Source of the DNA: an uncultured Shinella sp.
GTDB lineage: Bacteria; Pseudomonadota; Alphaproteobacteria; Rhizobiales; Rhizobiaceae
Length of the DNA: 18,551 bases
Direction of reading: 5' to 3'
NCBI RefSeq assembly: GCF_946479415.1
Contig: NZ_CAMLFY010000087.1
Span: 1-18,551, forward strand
Below, in pieces: positions 1 through 6,342 of this stretch; the first letter of the stretch is position 1; the number at the start of each line of letters is the position of its first letter. Both the position numbers and the translations under genes were made by a program. Below the pieces are notes generated by a model. The model saw only the letters and a list, made by a program, of their open reading frames with translations, made no database searches and had not been told where the DNA came from.

Positions 1-352
1 GTTTGGCCAGGTACTTTTCAACCTGCTCGACAATGCCGTGAAGTTCGGCGGCGAGGAGCCGGTCAATGTCTATGCGCGACGCGACGGGCAGGATGTGCTG
101 ATCTCCGTCACCGATCTCGGCAAGGGCATTCCGCCGGCCGAGCTCGACCGCGTCTTCGAAAAGTTCTACCGGCGCGGTAAGCCGGATGGCCGGTCGCCGG
201 GTACGGGCCTTGGCCTTTCCATCGCCCGCGGCTTCGTCGAGGCGATGGGCGGCAAGATCCAGGCAGAGAGCCCGGCGGTGAAGAAGCGGGGTACGCGTAT
301 CGTGATCCGCTTCCCGGCGGGCGAGGCGGCAAAGGCCGACAAGGCGAAATGA
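1..352 (+). CDS. kdpD: Sensor histidine kinase KdpD, C-terminal end (partial, cut by window start)
   Basis: This is the tail of the membrane sensor kinase that reports K+ limitation or turgor and phosphorylates KdpE. The reading frame is open from the window edge (first full codon at base 2), so the N-terminal KdpD, Usp and membrane domains and the phosphoacceptor histidine lie outside. Visible is the ATP-binding HATPase_c domain: the N box reads FGQVLFNLLDNAVKF, followed by the G1 box (VTDLGKGIP), the F box (FEKFYRR) and the G2 box (GTGLGLSIARG). The gene ends in TGA overlapping the ATG of the next gene (ATGA), so the two are translationally coupled. Assignment to KdpD rather than another kinase rests mainly on the neighbouring KdpE; the kinase domain itself is certain. 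Confidence 0.88.
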   Translation, partial: FGQVLFNLLDNAVKFGGEEPVNVYARRDGQDVLISVTDLGKGIPPAELDRVFEKFYRRGKPDGRSPGTGLGLSIARGFVEAMGGKIQAESPAVKKRGTRIVIRFPAGEAAKADKAK

Positions 353-1038
353 CCAGCGAACGCATCCTCGTCGTGGATGACGAACCGCAGATCCAGCGGT
401 TCCTCAAGCCCGCCCTCAAGGCGGCGGGTTACGACGTAGTGGAGGCGCTGACCGGTAGCGAGGCGCTGAAGGCGGTGGCGACGGCCGCACCCGACCTCGT
501 CATCCTCGATCTCGGGCTGCCCGACATGGACGGCAAGGATGTGCTGACCAGCCTGCGCGGCTGGACGACGATCCCCGTCATCATCCTCTCCGCCCGCGAG
601 CGCGAGAGCGAGAAGATCGCAGCGCTTGATCTCGGCGCGGACGATTATATCGAAAAGCCCTTCGGCATCGGCGAACTCACTGCCCGCATCCGCACGGCGC
701 TGCGTCATCGCGAGCGGGCGGCGGCGGCACCCGCGGTCATCACCACCGACGGCCTCGTGATCGACACGGTCAGGCGTCTGGTGACGCGCGGCGAGGAGGT
801 GGTGCGGCTGACGCCGAAGGAATACGACCTGCTGACATTGCTGGCGCGCCATGCCGGCCGCGTCGTCACGCACAAGACGCTGCTCACCTCGGTCTGGGGA
901 CCGGCGCATGGCGAGGACCTGCATTATCTGCGCGTCTTCATCGGCCAGCTGCGCCAGAAGATCGAGCGCGACCCGACCCAGCCGGCCATCGTGCGCACGG
1001 AGCCCGGCGTCGGCTATCGATTGGTCATCGATCTCTAG
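349..1038 (+). CDS. kdpE: Two-component response regulator KdpE (OmpR family)
   Basis: A 229-residue cytoplasmic response regulator that, when phosphorylated by KdpD, activates the high-affinity K+ pump operon kdpFABC. The receiver domain (about residues 4-118) has the acidic pair D10-D11, the phosphoacceptor D54 in VILDLGLPDMDG, and the conserved lysine in the EKPF motif. The C-terminal winged helix (about 130-228) contains LTPKEYDLL and ends with the KdpE-like stretch HYLRVFIGQLRQKIE and TEPGVGYRL. The start overlaps the kdpD stop by four bases, and the length is normal for the family. The stop codon TAG lies in a CTAG that is also the stop of the convergent LacI-type gene, leaving no room for a terminator between them. 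The structural kdp genes are presumably left of the window. Confidence 0.95.
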   Translation: MTSERILVVDDEPQIQRFLKPALKAAGYDVVEALTGSEALKAVATAAPDLVILDLGLPDMDGKDVLTSLRGWTTIPVIILSARERESEKIAALDLGADDYIEKPFGIGELTARIRTALRHRERAAAAPAVITTDGLVIDTVRRLVTRGEEVVRLTPKEYDLLTLLARHAGRVVTHKTLLTSVWGPAHGEDLHYLRVFIGQLRQKIERDPTQPAIVRTEPGVGYRLVIDL

Positions 1039-2054
1039 CCTATCTTTTCCACGATGGGCGGTATCTGCACCACGGTAACATCGGTCGCGCCGGAATCGAT
1101 GATGCCGAAGACGGCCTCCAGCATTTTCGGCACGTCCTGCCGGACCATCTCGATATGGTCGCCGAGCATGGCGACGAAGGGATCCCAGTCGAAGCAGCCG
1201 AGATGCGGCATGCGCTCGGCATAGTGGCCGGAACGGCGGATCCAGCGCATCACGCCTTCCAGCGAAATCGTCGAATTGACGAACATGCCGCGCGGCAAGG
1301 TGCTCGTGCGCTCGGCAAGCTTCTTCATGACGGTCTCGGCCTTTTCAGGCGCGTAGCCGCAGGTCTGGACCAGCGCCTCGTCTACGGGCACGCCGGCTTC
1401 CGCATGGGCATCGCGAAAACCGCGCACGCGCTCCATGGTGTTGTGATCCGTGCCGCGGCCGCCGACGAAGAGCAGAGGGGCCTTTTCGCCATATTCCCGC
1501 TCGCAGTTGGCCAGAACCCGCCGCGTCAGCTCCAGCGCGCCGCCATAATTGTCGGAGATGACGGAGGGGGCGCGCGAGCCTGGCAGGTCGAGATTGATGG
1601 TGCGCACGCCGGCGCTGGCGCAGAGATCGACGATGCGGTCGGGATCGGTGGCGCCGGTCGCGATCAGGCAGTCGACCTGATAGGACAGCATGGCGCGCGC
1701 CGCCTCCACCTCCAGCGCCGGATCGCGCCGCGTACAGGTGATGATCGGGAACAGGCCACGCTCGCGGGCCAGATTTTCGAACTGCTCGACGATCGAGCCG
1801 AAATAGCGGTTGTCGTATTTCGGCACGATCATGCCGATGATTTTTGAGCGCTCGCGCCGCAGCACGCTCGCCTGCATATTGACCGCATAGCCCTGTTCTT
1901 CGGCCAGTTTCGTGATCTTTTCCGCAAGCTTGGCGCTGATGCGCCGCTTCTTCCAGTTGCCGTTGAGAACGGCGCTCACGGCGCTGGCGGATGTGCCTGC
2001 CAGCTCTGCCAGATCATAGATGGTCGTCCTTTTTGCAGGCGTCGTGCGATTCAC
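1035..2054 (-). CDS. LacI-family transcriptional regulator, probable repressor of the adjacent ribitol operon
   Basis: A 339-residue LacI/GalR-type DNA-binding protein. Residues about 10-56 form the helix-turn-helix and hinge (TIYDLAELAGTSASAVSAVL, then AEKITKLAEEQGY). The rest is a periplasmic-binding-protein-like effector domain starting at IIGMIVPKYDNRYF. The start is GTG at 2054, preceded on the minus strand by GGAG about seven bases upstream; a nearby ATG at 2056 is out of frame. It is divergent from the polyol transporter and catabolic genes that begin at 2336, the classic arrangement of a local repressor and its target, so I infer that it senses ribitol, D-ribulose or a derivative. The effector is not deducible from sequence alone. 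Its 3' end overlaps the convergent kdpE by four bases. Confidence 0.93.
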   Translation of the reverse strand: MNRTTPAKRTTIYDLAELAGTSASAVSAVLNGNWKKRRISAKLAEKITKLAEEQGYAVNMQASVLRRERSKIIGMIVPKYDNRYFGSIVEQFENLARERGLFPIITCTRRDPALEVEAARAMLSYQVDCLIATGATDPDRIVDLCASAGVRTINLDLPGSRAPSVISDNYGGALELTRRVLANCEREYGEKAPLLFVGGRGTDHNTMERVRGFRDAHAEAGVPVDEALVQTCGYAPEKAETVMKKLAERTSTLPRGMFVNSTISLEGVMRWIRRSGHYAERMPHLGCFDWDPFVAMLGDHIEMVRQDVPKMLEAVFGIIDSGATDVTVVQIPPIVEKIG

Positions 2055-2080
2055 ATGTCATCTCCATTTCGAAAGCCACC

Positions 2081-2106
2081 TTGACACCAATCCCGTTTGG
2101 TGACAA
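2081..2106. promoter_or_regulatory. 26-bp inverted repeat upstream of the LacI-type gene (operator candidate 1)
   Basis: The arms TTGACACCAA (2081-2090) and TTGGTGACAA (2097-2106) are reverse complements at nine of ten positions and are separated by TCCCGT. The element lies 27 bp upstream of the repressor start, within the 281-bp divergent region, so it could autoregulate the repressor. The first arm contains TTGACA, which could also be a -35 element, but no convincing -10 follows. Function is inferred from symmetry and position only. Confidence 0.5.
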
Positions 2107-2112
2107 TTCTTG

Positions 2113-2148
2113 CTTCATCGATTGAGCAAGCATGCTCCATCGATGAAG
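2113..2148. promoter_or_regulatory. 36-bp inverted repeat in the LacI/transporter divergent region (operator candidate 2)
   Basis: The outer arms CTTCATCGAT (2113-2122) and ATCGATGAAG (2139-2148) are perfect reverse complements. The inner arms GAGCA (2124-2128) and TGCTC (2133-2137) continue the symmetry, so the two 18-base halves match at 16 of 18 positions around a centre at 2130.5. The centre is 37 bp from the centre of the other dyad. This is the strongest palindrome in the gap and a good candidate for the LacI-type operator controlling the operon that starts at 2336. I see no clear sigma-70 promoter around it. Confidence 0.55.
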
Positions 2149-2335
2149 TTGCCTAAACAGCAAGGCTGACCCAAGGGAGGAGTCAGACGGAGCATCGACG
2201 AACCGGACGTTGCGGCACCGCTGCAGCGAACGATGATCTGCGCGCTTTCGGTGCGTGGAGGCGGTCGGGCTTTGTCGCCCTTGGCGGCTTGAGGTCGCCG
2301 GCGAACGAACTGAACATCAACTGTGGAGGAACCCC

Positions 2336-3382
2336 ATGAAGACGCTTAACATCCTGCTCGCCTCGACCGGCCTTGCCCTGTCGCTCGGCAGCGCCGCCTT
2401 TGCCCAGGAAAACGCGACCGTCGCCTTCCTGATGCCTGACCAGGCTTCGACCCGCTACGAGCAGCACGACTATCCCGGCTTCAAGGCCGAAATGGAAAAG
2501 CTCTGCGCCACCTGCACGGTGATCTACCAGAACGCCAATGCCGACGTGGCACTCCAGCAGCAGCAGTTCAACTCGGTGATCGCGCAGGGCGCCAAGGTCA
2601 TCGTGCTCGACCCGGTCGATTCCGCTGCCGCTGCCGCACTGGTCGAAATCGCCCAGTCGCAGGACGTCAAGGTCATCGCCTATGACCGCCCGATCCCCGA
2701 CAAGCCGGCCGACTACTACGTCTCCTTCGACAACCAGGGCATCGGCAAGGCCATCGCCCAGTCGCTGGTCGAGCACCTGAAGGCCAAGGGCGTTCCGGAT
2801 GGCGCCGGCGTGCTGCAGATCAACGGCTCGCCGACCGATGCGGCTGCCGGCCTGATCCGCGACGGCATCCATGAAGCGCTAAAGGCTTCGGCGTACAAGA
2901 CGCTCGCCGAATTCGACACGCCGGAATGGGCGCCGCCGAAGGCGCAGGAATGGGCCGCTGGCCAGATCACCCGCTTCGGCGACGAGATCAAGGGCATCGT
3001 GGCGGCCAATGACGGCACGGGCGGCGGCGCGATCGCGGCTCTGAAGGCCGCCGGCGTCAAGGAAATGCCGCCGGTGACCGGCAACGACGCGACGATTGCA
3101 GCTCTCCAGCTCATCATATCGGGCGACCAGTACAATACGATCTCCAAGCCGTCCGAAATCGTGGCTGCCGCTGCCGCCGGCGTTGCCGTCAAGCTGCTCA
3201 AGGGCGAGACCCCGGAAGCGACCCACAAGCTCTACGAAACGCCTTCGCAGCTGTTCGTGCCGGCGGTCGTGACGGCTGAAAACATCAAGGCCGAGATTTT
3301 CGACAAGGGCATCAACAAGCCGGAAGAAGTCTGCACGGGCGAATATGTTGAAGGTTGCCGCAAACTCGGCATCATCAACTAA
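2336..3382 (+). CDS. Sugar/polyol ABC transporter periplasmic substrate-binding protein (CUT2, XylF-like)
   Basis: A 348-residue secreted binding protein that captures a pentose or polyol in the periplasm and delivers it to the permease encoded downstream. A Sec signal peptide spans residues 1-23 (MKTLNILLAS start, hydrophobic core, cleavage after AFA before QE). The mature part is a Peripla_BP_4 fold: VAFLMPDQ, then QQQQFNSVIAQGAKVIVLDPVD, then YDRPIPDKP, features shared with xylose-type binding proteins. The start at 2336 is chosen because GGAGGA (2325-2330) precedes it by five bases and the signal peptide begins there; the frame stays open upstream to 2255 but without a sensible leader. 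It is the first gene of the operon. Because a ribitol dehydrogenase and a pentulose kinase follow, ribitol or a related polyol is the likely ligand. Confidence 0.9.
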   Translation: MKTLNILLASTGLALSLGSAAFAQENATVAFLMPDQASTRYEQHDYPGFKAEMEKLCATCTVIYQNANADVALQQQQFNSVIAQGAKVIVLDPVDSAAAAALVEIAQSQDVKVIAYDRPIPDKPADYYVSFDNQGIGKAIAQSLVEHLKAKGVPDGAGVLQINGSPTDAAAGLIRDGIHEALKASAYKTLAEFDTPEWAPPKAQEWAAGQITRFGDEIKGIVAANDGTGGGAIAALKAAGVKEMPPVTGNDATIAALQLIISGDQYNTISKPSEIVAAAAAGVAVKLLKGETPEATHKLYETPSQLFVPAVVTAENIKAEIFDKGINKPEEVCTGEYVEGCRKLGIIN

Positions 3383-3394
3383 TTGAGCCCATCG

Positions 3395-3424
3395 TGTCCG
3401 GCCGTGGCCTCCCGCGGCCGGACA
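3395..3424 (+). repeat. Strong intercistronic hairpin between binding protein and ATPase genes
   Basis: TGTCCGGCCG (3395-3404) and CGGCCGGACA (3415-3424) form a perfect ten-base-pair GC-rich stem with a ten-base loop, starting 12 bases after the binding-protein stop. Only three T residues follow, so it is a poor full terminator. In periplasmic-binding-protein operons such hairpins commonly stabilise the upstream mRNA or partly terminate transcription, giving more binding protein than ATPase and permease. That role is inferred here. Confidence 0.7.
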
Positions 3425-3464
3425 TTTCGATCAGTCGCAAGGTCTTTCTGAAGGTTCTGGGGCC

Positions 3465-4283
3465 ATGACAGCCACGTTAAGTCTTCCCGCCAAGGGGCAA
3501 TCGGTCATACGTCTCAGCGGCGTATCCAAGAATTTCGGCGCCGTCTCCGCGCTGACGGATATCGAACTCGACGTGAAGGCCGGCGAAGTCGTTGCGCTGG
3601 TCGGCGATAACGGCGCCGGCAAGTCGACGCTGGTCAAGGTGCTCGCCGGCGTGCACCAGCCCTCGTCCGGCACGATCGAATTCTGCGGCCAGCAGGTGTC
3701 GCTCGATACGCCCGCCAAGGCGCTGGACATGGGCATCGCCACCGTTTTCCAGGACCTTGCGCTCTGCGAAAACCTCGACGTTGTCGCCAACCTCTTCCTC
3801 GGCCACGAAATGTCGCCCTGGGCACTCGATGAAGTGGCGATGGAGGTGCGCGCCTGGACGTTGCTGCGCGAGCTTGCCGCCCGTATTCCGTCTGTCCGTG
3901 AACCCATCGCCTCGCTTTCCGGCGGTCAGCGCCAGACGGTGGCTATCGCGCGCTCGCTGCTGCTCAATCCCAAGCTCATCATGCTGGACGAGCCGACGGC
4001 GGCGCTTGGCGTGGCGCAGACGGCCGAGGTGCTGAACCTCATCGAGCGCGTGCGCGATCGCGGCCTCGGCGTCATCATCATCAGTCACAACATGGAAGAC
4101 GTACGCGCCGTGGCGGACCGTATCGTCGTGCTGCGTCTTGGCAAGAACAACGGCGTCTTCACGCCCGAATCCTCCAACCAGGACCTCATTTCCGCCATTA
4201 CCGGCGCCACGGACAATTCCGTTTCGCGTCGTGCCGACCGCAAGGCTGGCGAAGCACACGAACATAACGGGGGTGCAGCATGA
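3465..4283 (+). CDS. Sugar ABC transporter ATP-binding protein (single nucleotide-binding domain, CUT2)
   Basis: A 272-residue ATPase that energises the uptake of the polyol bound by the preceding protein. Visible motifs are Walker A GDNGAGKST (47-55), Q-loop Q96 in VFQDLALCENL, signature LSGGQ (151-155), Walker B LIMLDEP (171-177) and the H-loop histidine 208 in IISHNM. Enteric xylose and ribose systems use a fused ATPase of about 500 residues with two domains; this protein has one domain, as in the rhizobial fructose system FrcA, and presumably works as a homodimer. The tail beyond about residue 245 is polar and low in conservation. AAGG lies ten bases before the ATG. Its TGA overlaps the ATG of the permease (ATGA), indicating translational coupling. 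Confidence 0.92.
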   Translation: MTATLSLPAKGQSVIRLSGVSKNFGAVSALTDIELDVKAGEVVALVGDNGAGKSTLVKVLAGVHQPSSGTIEFCGQQVSLDTPAKALDMGIATVFQDLALCENLDVVANLFLGHEMSPWALDEVAMEVRAWTLLRELAARIPSVREPIASLSGGQRQTVAIARSLLLNPKLIMLDEPTAALGVAQTAEVLNLIERVRDRGLGVIIISHNMEDVRAVADRIVVLRLGKNNGVFTPESSNQDLISAITGATDNSVSRRADRKAGEAHEHNGGAA

Positions 4284-5524
4284 GCCAGAATCCATCCCAG
4301 CCCATGCTGGACCGCAGCGACGAGCGTGTGCGCCACGATGACAGCCTTGCCGCCATGGCCAAGGGCTTTGTCGACCGCGTGCGCTCCGGCGATCTCGGCA
4401 TGCTGCCCGTTGCCGTCGGCCTCGTCGTCATCTCCATCGTGTTCTCCGCGCTGAACCCGATCTTCCTGGCGCCGAACAATCTCGTGAACCTGCTGTTCGA
4501 CTGCGCTACGGTTGGCGTCATCTCGCTCGGCATCGTCTGCGTGCTGGTGCTCGGAGAAATCGACCTGTCGGTCGGCTCTATGAGCGGTCTCGCCTCGGCG
4601 ATGGTCGGTGTGCTCTGGGTTAACCAGGGCTGGCCGATCGCCGGTGCCATCCTGGCCGCCCTCGTCGTCGGTGCGGGCGTCGGCCTGCTCTATGCGACGC
4701 TTTACAATCGCCTTGGCATGCCTAGCTTCGTCGCAACGCTCGCCGGCCTGCTCGCGCTGCTCGGCATGCAGCTCTACATTCTCGGCCCGACCGGTTCGAT
4801 CAATCTGCCCTATGCCTCGTCACTGGTGCGCTTCGGCCAGATCCTGATCATGCCCGACTGGCTGTCGCACACGCTGGCGCTGCTGCCCGGTCTCGTCATG
4901 ATCGGTCGTGGCCTGAGGACCCGCAACCAGCGCCTCGCCGCCAATCTCTCGGCGCAGCCGATGCGCGCGCTGATCCTCAAGGCCGCCGTGCTGACGGTCG
5001 CGCTGGAGGCTGCCGTCTTCTATCTCAATCTGGGCCGCGGCATGCCCTGGATGTTCGCGCTCTTCATCGCGCTCGCCGTCATCCTCAACTATGCGCTGAC
5101 GCGCACGCAGTGGGGCCGCTCGATGTTCGCCGTCGGCGGCAACAAGGAAGCGGCGCGCCGCTCGGGCATCAATGTGCGCCGCATCTATATGAGCGCCTTC
5201 ATGCTCTGCTCGACGCTGGCGGCGCTCGGCGGCATCCTCTCGGCCTCGCGCCTTGCCTCTTCCAGCCAGCAGGCCGGTACGGGCGACGTCAACCTCAATG
5301 CCATCGCCGCAGCCGTCATCGGCGGCACCAGCCTGTTCGGCGGACGCGGCAGCGCCTATTCGGCCCTGCTCGGCATCATCGTCATTCAGGCGATCTCGAA
5401 CGGGCTGACGCTGCTCAACCTGTCGTCCTCGCTGCGCTACATGATCACGGGTGGTGTTCTCGCCATTGCCGTCATCGTCGACTCGCTCGCCCGTCGCTCC
5501 CGCGTCAGCCACGGCCGCGCCTAA
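4280..5524 (+). CDS. Sugar ABC transporter permease (CUT2, XylH/RbsC-like)
   Basis: A 414-residue inner-membrane permease forming the translocation path of the polyol transporter. It has a polar N-terminal stretch of about 45 residues, then multiple hydrophobic helices. The BPD_transp_2 hallmarks are present: VLVLGEIDLSVGSMSGL in the first third and AAAVIGGTSLFGGRGSAYSA near the C terminus. The length is in the range of XylH-type permeases, longer than RbsC. It is translationally coupled to the ATPase upstream and separated from the dehydrogenase gene by only 26 bp, so all are probably on one transcript. The substrate is inferred from neighbours, not from the permease sequence. Confidence 0.92.
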   Translation: MSQNPSQPMLDRSDERVRHDDSLAAMAKGFVDRVRSGDLGMLPVAVGLVVISIVFSALNPIFLAPNNLVNLLFDCATVGVISLGIVCVLVLGEIDLSVGSMSGLASAMVGVLWVNQGWPIAGAILAALVVGAGVGLLYATLYNRLGMPSFVATLAGLLALLGMQLYILGPTGSINLPYASSLVRFGQILIMPDWLSHTLALLPGLVMIGRGLRTRNQRLAANLSAQPMRALILKAAVLTVALEAAVFYLNLGRGMPWMFALFIALAVILNYALTRTQWGRSMFAVGGNKEAARRSGINVRRIYMSAFMLCSTLAALGGILSASRLASSSQQAGTGDVNLNAIAAAVIGGTSLFGGRGSAYSALLGIIVIQAISNGLTLLNLSSSLRYMITGGVLAIAVIVDSLARRSRVSHGRA

Positions 5525-5550
5525 CGCATATTGAAATGGAGTTTTAGACC

Positions 5551-6279
5551 ATGGCTGACCTCATGAAGGGTAAGATCGCCGCCATCACAGGTGCCGCTTC
5601 CGGCATCGGCCTCGAATGCGCCAAGACGCTCTTGGCCGAGGGTGCGAAGGTGGTGTTGGTCGATCGCGCCAAGGACAGGCTTGAGCAGCTCTGCAAGGAG
5701 CTCGGGCCGAACGCCCTGCCGCTCGTCGTCGACCTGCTGACGCCGTCCGATGTCTCCGGCATGCTGCCGCGCATCCTCGACATCACCGGTGGACTGGATG
5801 TCTTCCACGCCAATGCCGGCGCCTATATCGGCGGTCCGGTGGCGGAGGGCGACCCGGATGCCTGGGACCGCATGCTGAACCTCAACATCAACGCGGCCTT
5901 CCGCTCGGTGCATGCGGTTCTGCCCTACATGATCGAGAAGAAGACGGGCGACATCCTGTTCACCTCGTCGATTGCCGGTGTCGTGCCCGTCATCTGGGAA
6001 CCGATCTATACGGCGTCGAAATTCGCCGTGCAGGCCTTCGTGCATTCGACGCGTCGGCAGGTGGCGCAGCATGGTGTGCGCGTCGGCGCTGTCCTGCCTG
6101 GCCCGGTCGTCACGGCGCTGCTCGACGACTGGCCGAAGGAGAAGATGGACGAGGCGCTGGCCAATGGCAGCCTGATGCAGCCGAAGGAAGTGGCCGATGC
6201 CGTGCTCTTCATGCTGACGCGGCCGCGCAACGTCACGATCCGCGACCTCGTCATCCTGCCCAACAGCGTCGATCTCTAA
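5551..6279 (+). CDS. rbtD: Ribitol 2-dehydrogenase (NAD-dependent SDR)
   Basis: A 242-residue cytoplasmic short-chain dehydrogenase that oxidises ribitol to D-ribulose with NAD+. The cofactor motif is TGAASGIG (13-20). Asp38 at the end of the second strand favours NAD+ over NADP+. NAG (88-90) follows, and the catalytic set is Ser140, Tyr153 and Lys157 in PIYTASK. Several long stretches match my memory of the Klebsiella/Enterobacter ribitol dehydrogenase: [36 protein letters not shown], and the C-terminal ILPNSVDL. This makes the substrate call much firmer than for a typical SDR. GGAG (5538-5541) lies nine bases before the ATG. In rhizobia the homologue has been called rbtA. It sits between the transporter and the kinase gene. 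Confidence 0.9.
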   Translation: MADLMKGKIAAITGAASGIGLECAKTLLAEGAKVVLVDRAKDRLEQLCKELGPNALPLVVDLLTPSDVSGMLPRILDITGGLDVFHANAGAYIGGPVAEGDPDAWDRMLNLNINAAFRSVHAVLPYMIEKKTGDILFTSSIAGVVPVIWEPIYTASKFAVQAFVHSTRRQVAQHGVRVGAVLPGPVVTALLDDWPKEKMDEALANGSLMQPKEVADAVLFMLTRPRNVTIRDLVILPNSVDL

Positions 6280-6285
6280 GCGAGC

Positions 6286-6310
6286 GGCAAGCGGCATGAC
6301 GCCGCTTGCC
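6286..6310 (+). repeat. Intercistronic hairpin between ribitol dehydrogenase and kinase genes
   Basis: GGCAAGCGGC (6286-6295) and GCCGCTTGCC (6301-6310) form a perfect ten-base-pair stem with a five-base loop ATGAC, seven bases after the dehydrogenase stop. It is followed by an A-rich, not T-rich, stretch on the plus strand, so it does not look like an intrinsic terminator. It is more likely an mRNA stability or processing element, an inference from its position. Confidence 0.65.
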
Positions 6311-6342
6311 CGAAAAAATTCCAGAATGCAGGCGGTAGACCC

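Noticed and set aside
2219..2228. Ten-base perfect palindrome CGCTGCAGCG in the leader of the ribitol operon as an operator
   Set aside because: It is short, GC-rich and expected occasionally by chance; the two larger dyads upstream are much stronger candidates.
2255..2335. 27-codon N-terminal extension of the binding protein
   Set aside because: It would bury the signal peptide, and GGAGGA sits at ideal distance from the ATG at 2336.
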